Shown: piece by piece, positions 46,701 through 55,700 of the stretch | How positions within the stretch are numbered: position 1 is the first letter of the stretch | Layout of the letters: every line of letters begins with the position of its first letter | From: Pelagophyceae sp. CCMP2097 | Taxonomy: Eukaryota > Sar > Pelagophyceae | NCBI GenBank assembly: GCA_026770575.1 | Contig: MU657265.1 | Location: 110,506-174,505 of the forward strand | Direction of reading: 5' to 3' | DNA: 64,000 nucleotides | The notes under the pieces: model-generated | The model's database searches: none | What the model saw: the letters and a program-made list of their open reading frames with translations, nothing else | Told to the model about the DNA's origin: nothing | Made by a program: the position numbers and the translations under genes

Positions 46701-49700
46701 ATGCTCGGTGGACGAAGATGACCGGACCGACGCAAGGGGTGCGTTGAGCGCCGATGGCACGGCGCGTTTGGTGGACAGCTCGCCCCTTGTGCAGCCTGGC
46801 GCCTTTCGGGGACGCGCGCGCAGGACGTAGAACGCTCGGCAGGGACCGCGTTGAGAGCGGCAACCAAGACGGCCGACTTGTTCACTCGAAGCGTGGCCCG
46901 CGGAGCCTGATGCATTCGGCGAGTGTATTGCACCTCTGAGGGCGTGGTGTATCGGGACCCGTTCAAAGACCCTTTCAGGGGACGGCAGTTTCAGGGAAGC
47001 GGGGACCCAAGTCGCACCATCTGGTTTGTGCCAAAGGGGACCGGTGAACCGGGGACGGAGCCACGGGGGCCGTGTCGCAGAAACCGTGCCACCCCGCCGG
47101 GGTCATAAAGTCGGTTCTGGGGATCATTTGAGACGCACGAGGGGATCATTTGAGGGCCGTGTCGCGGGGGCCGTGTCGTTCTTGGGGGCCGTTTCACGGT
47201 GTTGTGGGGCATCTTCTCTAGGGCAACTTTCTTCGCGGGGACGTCTTCGGGGGGCGAATCGTCGATACACGGGACGCACGAGGGGCTCTTTGCCGAAGAG
47301 GGTCGCGGGGTCGCACGCTTGTCTATTATGCGTGCGGCCGTTTTTGATTCCAACGGCAAAGTCGCTGGGCCCGTGTCGAATATGCGACTCGCCCCGTCGG
47401 GACCTGATATTCCGACGGCGGCAAATTCGGAGGGCCCCTCCAAATGACTCGGGCAACGTCGACGGTCCTTGCAGAGCCATTGCGGCAAATCGTGGGGACC
47501 GCCGATGCTGCGCGGCCCGGAGAGAGCGGGGCTCCTCTGTTTCACCTTCAAGGGCATGGACCGAGGCATGTGCTCGAGTCTGCCGAGCGCAAAGGCGCCG
47601 ACGATCGAGAGCCTCTGTTTCACCTTCAACCCACGTTGCACCGCTGGCGACGACGGCGACGGCGGCGACGTAGGTCGGCGGCGAGGTGGCGCCCTTGCAG
47701 GGCTTGCACAGCGGCGTCGAGGGCTACGTCTCGCGCCTCTGCTCGTACTCGAGGGCGCTCTCGCCGATCCACGTCCGTATCGTGTGCGACCAAGGCCCGC
47801 CGTGCCCAAACCGCGTCCGGGAAGCGCGCTGCCATGCGTGCCACGAAATGCGCCACTTTTGTCAAGCAAACTTTGAAAAGGCAAAGTTGTCAAGCAAACT
47901 TTGAAAAGCCGGGTATTCGACCACGTGGCTGCCGGACCCGAGTCTCAAGTCCCCGGTAGGCTGCCGCGCGCTTCGCCGCCGGACCAGCGCCTCTACGACG
48001 TCTTGGTCTTGCTCGCAAAGGCGGCCGATGTCGAAGCCGTGCGGCGGACGCTGCAAGGCCCCGAGTGGTTGGACGTTTTCGTGTCGCTCTTGTTGGTCGG
48101 CGAGTCTCGCCGGGTCCCGCAAGCGGCCGCGTTCATGCTCCGGTCCATCTTGGTCGACGTCGACCCGAAGACGGACTTGAGCCGTTTGCCGCGGGCATGC
48201 GAGTCGTTTACGGCGCGATTCGGGAGAGGCGGCCCGGCGCACCTCGCAGCTGTGTTGATGCACTTGCTCTCCGACCAACTCGCCCCGGTGGCGAAGTCGG
48301 AATCCGGCGGCGCGTTTGGCGCGAGCACGCTCGGGTTGGTCAGAGCGTTGATGCGCGTCGAACCGTGGTCTCTGCGGCTCATCCAAGCCTGCGAGGAGAT
48401 GCTCTCCCGTACCGATCCGGCGCCGCACCACCGCGGCGTCATCGCGGTCGCCGGCCTCTTCGGCGGCCACTGCTGGACGCTGGAACCGGGCGCGTCCGAG
48501 GCCCGCGTCGGCCGCACGGAAAACCCGCACGGAAAACCCGCACGGAAAACCCGCACGGAAACCCGATGACGGGCCCAAAGCGGCGCATCGTCGCGTCCTC
48601 TGGCAAAGCGGCGCACTTCGAGAGGCGGCCGGCGGTCTCAGATTGGTTCAACGGTCTCACATTGGTTCAACGGTCTCAAAGCGGGCCGAAGTCCCCCGTC
48701 GCAAGGGCCGTTTCAGAGGGCCGGTTGAAACAGTCGCGCAGTGTGTACGGCCCTTGCACCGCATGTGCCCATTCAGATGGCCCCGAGAGGCCCCGAAGAC
48801 GGGCTGGCAAGGCTCGGGCTCGAATAAGGCCCGTTGCAGACCAACGAACGGCACATTTCTGACGAGGGCCTGTGCCTCGACGGCCTTGCAGAGCGTCTGC
48901 ATCCACGGCATTCTTCCGAGGAGAGACGGCCAAAGTGACTTTGGGAGACGGCCTCTCAGAGCGGCTGGAGAGACAGCTTCGTTTCCGACGGCCCCAAAGG
49001 GGCGGCCGATGATCCAAAGCGCATCTCCGGCGGCCCGTCCTACGGCATGCTCGACGGTCCGCCGCGAGAGCGAGGGCCTGCTTGACCACTCGCTTCTCGG
49101 TGGATGCTCGCGTTGCTGCCGACTTCTCGGTGGTCGCCGATTCCGAGGCGAGCCGCAGTCGACGTAGGCGCGTCCGAGTCTCGCGCACCGGCCGAATCGC
49201 CACAGTCCTCGCCTTTGACGCCTCGTCGTGGCTCGCGCACGTCGTCGATGACCGCCACGGCGGCGAGGTCCGTTGGAAGGCGGTGGTCGTGTCTGCCAGC
49301 GGGCTGGAGATGCTGTCCGATTCGGAACAGAGCGACGTGGGCTGCGCCTTTGGCGCCCTTGCGTTCCTACGCCGGTGCGCCATCCCCGTCGCCGCCAAGA
49401 TGCTCGGAGCGTTTGCCCGGCGAAAGGTGCCCGACGAGACCGCAGTCCATCCGCCCGGTGCGCTGGGCGAGGTCGAAGCCTGCGCTTCGATAGCGAAGAT
49501 GCTGCGCGTTTTGGCGCAGAATAACGAGCACGGTGCCGATTTTGCTCAAGTATTATTGACGACTGGACTCTTCGACACGGTCCTCCAGCTCTCCGCCAGA
49601 CCTTTCCCCAAGCAGCTTGATCCGAGCCGCGTCTCGCTGCGCGTGGCGGCGGTTCGGCGGGCGGCGAGGTCGTCGACGCCGAAAATGGCGATAGAGGAGA

Positions 49701-52700
49701 CCGCGGAGGAGACCGCGGAGAGAGCCGCCGCTTCGAACGCTTCGACGCACTCGCCGGCGTGGCCGAGCGACTCTGCGGATTTGATAGAGGCGGCGGCGGG
49801 CCGGGTTTTCTCAAATGTCAAGGCCGACTCGCAAAACGCACCCGCGCACCCGGCGCCCGTGTCGTACGCGCGCTCCGTTTCCGCTGCGAGCGGCCACGCG
49901 ACGATGCGCGGGCGGGCGGCGTCGTACGCCTACGCCGACGGATACGGCCACGCTTTTGCGCACGGCCCGGCGCACTCGGCTGTGTCGTACCACAGCGCTC
50001 CGAGGGACGACTCGGATGACGCCGCCGCATCGCCGCGGTCGATGCGGCGACGGCCTCGCGAGCCGTATTTCCAGAGCGACGCCGAGCCGTATTTCCAGAG
50101 CGGCGGGCCGCGCGCGCTGCCGCGGCGCCTCTTGCCCGACTCGTCGGCGATCGGGGCGCTGTCCAAGTTTTGCAGTGCGCTGAAGATGCTCGACTCTGAT
50201 TCGCTCTTGGAAGCGTGCCTCTTTGTAAACGCGTCGCAGGTGGGCCTCGAATCGCGCGCGCTGGCCTGGGCCCTTTTGAAGGCGTGGCCGCTCGACGGCG
50301 AGTGCTTCCGAGACCATTGCTCGCCGCGGCAACTTTGGGCCATGGTGCAACATGGCCAAGACGCCGATCAAGTAGACGTCGTCGTACGACTGTGCACGCA
50401 AGGCCGGGACACCATCGCGCGAGAGTCGGCGGCGTCCGAGGCGCCGTCGGACGCGGTGCGGAGCAACACGGCCAGTTGGGTCTTGCTCTGCGAATGCCTC
50501 AACGTCTTAGAGACGGATGGACGCGGCGACGACCGTCGCGGCGACGACCGTCGCGGCGACGACCGTCGCGGCGACGACCGTCGCGGCGACGACCGCGACG
50601 ACGCCGAGGCCTCTGGCGCATCTTCCGACGTCTGTCTCGCCACGGCCGTCTTGGAATCGCTCTTTTTGCGGGGCGGGAAGCGGGCGGTCGGCGAGGCGAA
50701 GCGAGGCGGCGGCTCGGACATGGAAAGCGCCTTCCGCCGCTTGGCGAGGGTCGCGTCGCACGGTTCAAACTCGGCGCAGCGCGAGGCGGCGCTGCGGCTG
50801 CTGGAGACGATGATTTGCAAGTGCGACGTGGGCTCGCCCGACCAACTCGCGACGCTGTCGCACTTCATCCGCGAAATCGTCGCAAGACACGCTTCGACGC
50901 AGCGCCGCGCTCGTCGGCTGTACTTTACGGCCTACGTGCATTCGGCGACGGCGCTCTTCTGCGCGGTTGTGGCAAAGCGGGAGCGGGCGGCCCTCGACGC
51001 GGCGAGACCGGAGCGAGTGCGGCCACGGGCGGTGGCTCGGGCGGCGGCATCCACCGTCTGCGGCCCCGCGGCGACTTGCGACGGCGGTGCCGCGGCGGTG
51101 CAATCCGACGACGGGTCGGACTTTGAAGTTGAAGTGAGCGCGACGGCGGATTCGCTTGCCGTCTCGTGGCCGGTTCTGGCGGGCGGGTTTTACGAGGTGC
51201 AAGTGGCCGAAGTCGTCTTCGAGGCCGTGGGAATCGAGGCCGTGGGACTCGCGGCCGGTGCCCGAGCGACGGACGCCACGTCCGACGAGGCGGTTTGTGC
51301 GGCCGCCGCTTTGGACGGCGTCTCGTCGCTGTCGGAAGCGGAAGACTGCACGCTCGGGTGGCGTCTCGTTGCCGCCGGGTGTGACGGTTCCGCCGTGGTC
51401 GGGGACGTGGCGCCGTCGCGGAGGTACCTGGTGCGCGTCTTGCGCGTCTTGGGCGCGTCGCCGGGCATCTTTTCCAGAGTGGTCGCGGTCAAGACGCCAG
51501 AGGGCTCCGCCCTGGTGCTCTGCCGGCACATGTGCGGCCCAAACATCACCGTCTCGAAGGACGGTCTTTCGGCGGCGTACTCGGGCGGCGAAGCGTGGTC
51601 CACGGTGCTCGGGAGCCGCGCCATGGTCTACGGCCTGAATTCGTGGCAGGTTCGGATCGAGGCTTCCTCGTCTTCCTACCTCTTCATCGGCATGTGCACC
51701 AACGAGGCGGACCTCTGTAATTTCCTCGGCGGCGACGCGCACGGCTGGGGCTTTATCGGGGACCGGGCGCTGTACCACAGGCGGAGCAAGGTGCAAGTGT
51801 ACGGCGACCGATACGGGTGCGGGGACGTCATCGGCTGCCGGCTGGACCTCGACGCCGGCACGCTCTCGTTTTCGAAGAACGGCATAGACCTCGGCCCCGC
51901 CTTCGATGGGTTGAGAGGCGAGTTTTTCCCGGCGGTGGCGTTTTATAACTCGGGGCAGCGCGTCTCCTTGGAGTCCGTCCGATGCCACGGCGCCGACGTG
52001 ATCCCGCCCTGGTCCCCGAGGGCGGCCGGGCTCGACGACGTGGCCGCTTTAGACGCGTGCGTCGCCGCCCTTTACGCTCCACCGCGAGACGGCGGCGCGC
52101 AATCCGGGCGCGTTTTGAGCTGGCGGTGCCGGAACGTCGTGCTCCAAGCCTTTGGAGCCTACCACCGCGCGACGGGCGCCTGGCGCACGGGTTCGAAACT
52201 GCCTTTTTTGGTCTACGCAGCCTGCGGTGCGCACCTGCGTCGCGACGCCGGGAAACCCGCAAGGCACCGAGTTGCGTCCGCCTGATCAGCCACGCACGGT
52301 GCCTTGAGAAAGTCCGCCCCGGCCTGATCAGCCACGCACGGTGCCTTGAGAAAGGCCTCTCGAGGAACGGGGCTCGAAAAGGGTCTCGAAAAGGGCCCCT
52401 CGCAGACGGGCCCTCTCGAAGCGGACGTCCTCTTTTGAGAAATCGCCCCAAAGCATCCAAGCCCGTCTGCGTCGGTTTGTTTCCGGAAGCCGGAATGCCA
52501 ACTCTGTCCCTCGGAGGAGGGCCAACTTGCACAACCCCGGAAAATAAGTCCACGACGCTGCCCCGAATGGCATGCACGTCCAAAGGGGCCGAGGAGACGG
52601 TTTCCTCGCGACGGAGGCCTCGGAGACACTGTGCAGGTCGGGCCCTCTCTCCGGCTCCTCGAGGCGGCTCCTCTGCTCGGGTCCCTCTGCTCGGGCCCTC

Positions 52701-55700
52701 TGCTCGGGTCGAGACGGGCTTTGCCGAAAAGACCGTCTCTGACCCCGCGGGCAGTCCGTCTCCGGACCCGATAAAGGGCCCGTCTCGGAACCTGGGCCTT
52801 CTCCGGACCCGCAAACCGGGGCGCCCTTTTCGGCGTCGGGCGGGCTCTCCTCGACATTCGCCTCCGGGGCCCTCGACAGGACATCAGAGGGGCCGTCCCC
52901 TTTGCCCGCCTCCTTTGCCCGCCTCCTTTGACCGCCTCCGGGGACCGCCTCCGGGGCCGTCTTGCGGGCCCGTCGCTTGCCCTCGGTCCCTGGTGTGCAT
53001 TCGGGTGCTCCGGCAGAGTTTTGGCGAGGGGTTTGGGAGAGGCCAAAAGAGCGGCCTCGACCCCAATCGCCGACAGTACATACAGGCTCGACCGTCGCCG
53101 TCGACGCTTTTCTGCCGCCTCGCCTTTCCGCGTTGGGCATCGCATGCGGCGCTTCGATGCGGACGCCGCGCGGCGCGGGGCGACTGCTCGGCATGGCGCA
53201 CGGCGCGATATGCGTGTGCGACAGCGTCGGGTGCACACGCGAAATGATCACTGTGCGCACAGAGGCGGCACCACGTCGCCACGCGGGCTCGCGGGCGTCG
53301 TCTCATTTGGTTCTTCTCACGCAGACTTTGTGGCGTGGTCCTTGTGGCGTGGTTCTTGCGAGAGCGACCTTGTCAGAGCGACCTCGTTGCAGCGTCCTCG
53401 TCTGACGGGTCCTTGGCGCAGCGATGTTCTCGGGGACGTTGCACCGGGCTTCTCCTCGCAAGGGGCCTTTTGGATCAGAGCAATCGACTCGTGCCACGCT
53501 GTCGTTGGGTCCTCGTCCAAGGGATCCGGTGGTATCGGGGACGGAGCCACCTTGCCACGAGGTTCCCGGCGCAACGACGGTCCCACGGGGCTCGTCATCG
53601 GGACATTTGGCCCTTGCCACGCGGACGTCGGCCTCGCGGGACGTCGGCCTTGCGGGACGTCGGCCTTGCGGGACGGGAGTCAGACGGGGCGTGTCACACG
53701 GGCCTTGTCGCGGGGTCGCGGGGACGTCGCCACGGGGAACTCGCCACAGGGTCTTCGCTTTTGACACAGGGGACCCTGTCGCACGGCCTTTGCCACAGGG
53801 GCCTTGTTCGCAGGGTCCTCGTCGGAATTCTCAGAGGGTGCAGACTTTTTCGCAGCCACGTCACTTTGGACCTTTTCGCCCCTCGAAGAGTCGTGGCAGA
53901 GGATGCCACGGGGGCCCCTATGCACGGCGTGGTTCACAGCGGCGCGCCGGGATACAGACGGAGCGTCGCCGGTCGGACCTCGGTTGCGGATCCCTGAAAA
54001 GAGGCACCCAGTTTGAAAGGGTTTGAAAGGGATGCGACTCGCCGCGTTGCAACGGTGCACTAGATCGACTATGCACCGCCAACCGCGCCCGTCCTCTTCC
54101 TCGACGCGCCAGCCGCGCACGCCGCTCTCAAACGGACGGCGTGGTTCTACGCGCCGGCGGCGGTTGTTCACGGTCTTGGCACGGGTGATTTTGCGGTGAC
54201 GGGTCGAGCGGAAGACGATGCCGAAGACGCCGTCGACTTGCCGCGGTTCTCCGTCTCCGAGTTCCAGGCTCTGGCCTTTGATCCGAGGTGGGATGCGCGC
54301 ATGGACGCGGCGCTGATCTCGGGCGTGGACGCGGCCAGCACACGTCTCAGATGCGCCGCCGGACAAGTCCGCCCCTCTCAGCTCGTCGAAGAGGCGTGCT
54401 TGCGAGACATTTCAACCGAGCCCGGCGCGGTGCTGGCGCGCCTCTCTCTCCTCTTGGCGATCAACGGGGCCGTGGCCCGGACGCTGCCCTTTTTGGGCCA
54501 GTCGAGAGGCGCGTGGGGCGGCGGTCGCGCGTCGCGCGCCTGCTCGGCGCCGTCTCCTCCAACGTCGCCCTCGGCCGAGCCGGCGCCGACGTCGGCCCAG
54601 TCCAAAATCCTCGGGAGCATCAAGGGCGCCGTCCTCGCCTCGACCAAGCAGAGCGTCCTCGCCGCGTTTCTCAAGGCCACGTCGACCACCGCGAAGAAAG
54701 CCGACGACGACTACGATTATCCGCCCGACCTCGCAGTCGTGCAGTTGAACCGGCTCGCCGCCGCCGCCTCGCAATCCTCAGAGAGCCCACAGAGAAGATT
54801 CGAGGCTTCCGTCCTCGGCCAGCTCTACGCCGCGCTGCATTCGAAAACGGCAGAGGCGCTCCGCATCGGGTGCGCGGCGTCTATGCACATGTATTTTTAT
54901 TTTTTATAAAATTTATTTTTTATACAATTTAGTTGGTCTAAAACTTATTTTTATTTTTTATAACATCCCCGCGACGCAGGTACGCGCATCCGATGGACGA
55001 CGGCCAAGACCGCGCCTTCAAGGTGCGTAAGAGGCCCTTTTCCAAAACACACGCCGTCCATCAGGTCAAGTTCGCCGGCGAGGGCGTCGACGACTACGGC
55101 GGCCCGTACAGAGAAGTCTTTTCGCAGGTCGATGCTCCCGCGTTTTTGGAAATGCATATTTTCGGTTTGAGCCAAGTGTGCGGGTGTGGATTGTGGCGAG
55201 GTCGATTCGCGGGTGTTGTGTGCACCTTTGGAGCGGGGCCCTTTGCAACCGCTCGTTTTGCGCTCCTTTGTCCCCGAAGCCAGCCGGACTTTGGCCACTT
55301 GGGACCCTCTTCAGGGACCTATTCGTGGGGAATCTTCGGCCACCTTTGGTCCACGGGCGGGTATCTGGACAAGGGGGCGCGCGGCGACGGGGTTCAGGCC
55401 ACATTTGGTCACAGGCCACCTTTGGTCGCACCTCGTCTGCGGGGTCGCATTTCGGACTCGCCAAGGACCTTGCCCCGGGGATTCGTGCCCTTCGGGGACC
55501 CAAGTCGCAGGGCCCAAGGGGACCCGTGCCCAAGGGGACCCGTGTCAAAGGACACGCCGTTGCGTCTTGGGCGCCCTTGCGCTCGGGATGACCACCGGGT
55601 GCCCTCGCCGAACCGGCAGCGAGTCACGGGCATCTCATCGCAGTCACCGAGCCTCGGCGACGTCTCGGGTTTGTCTCACAGCGACGTCTCGGGTGTGTGT

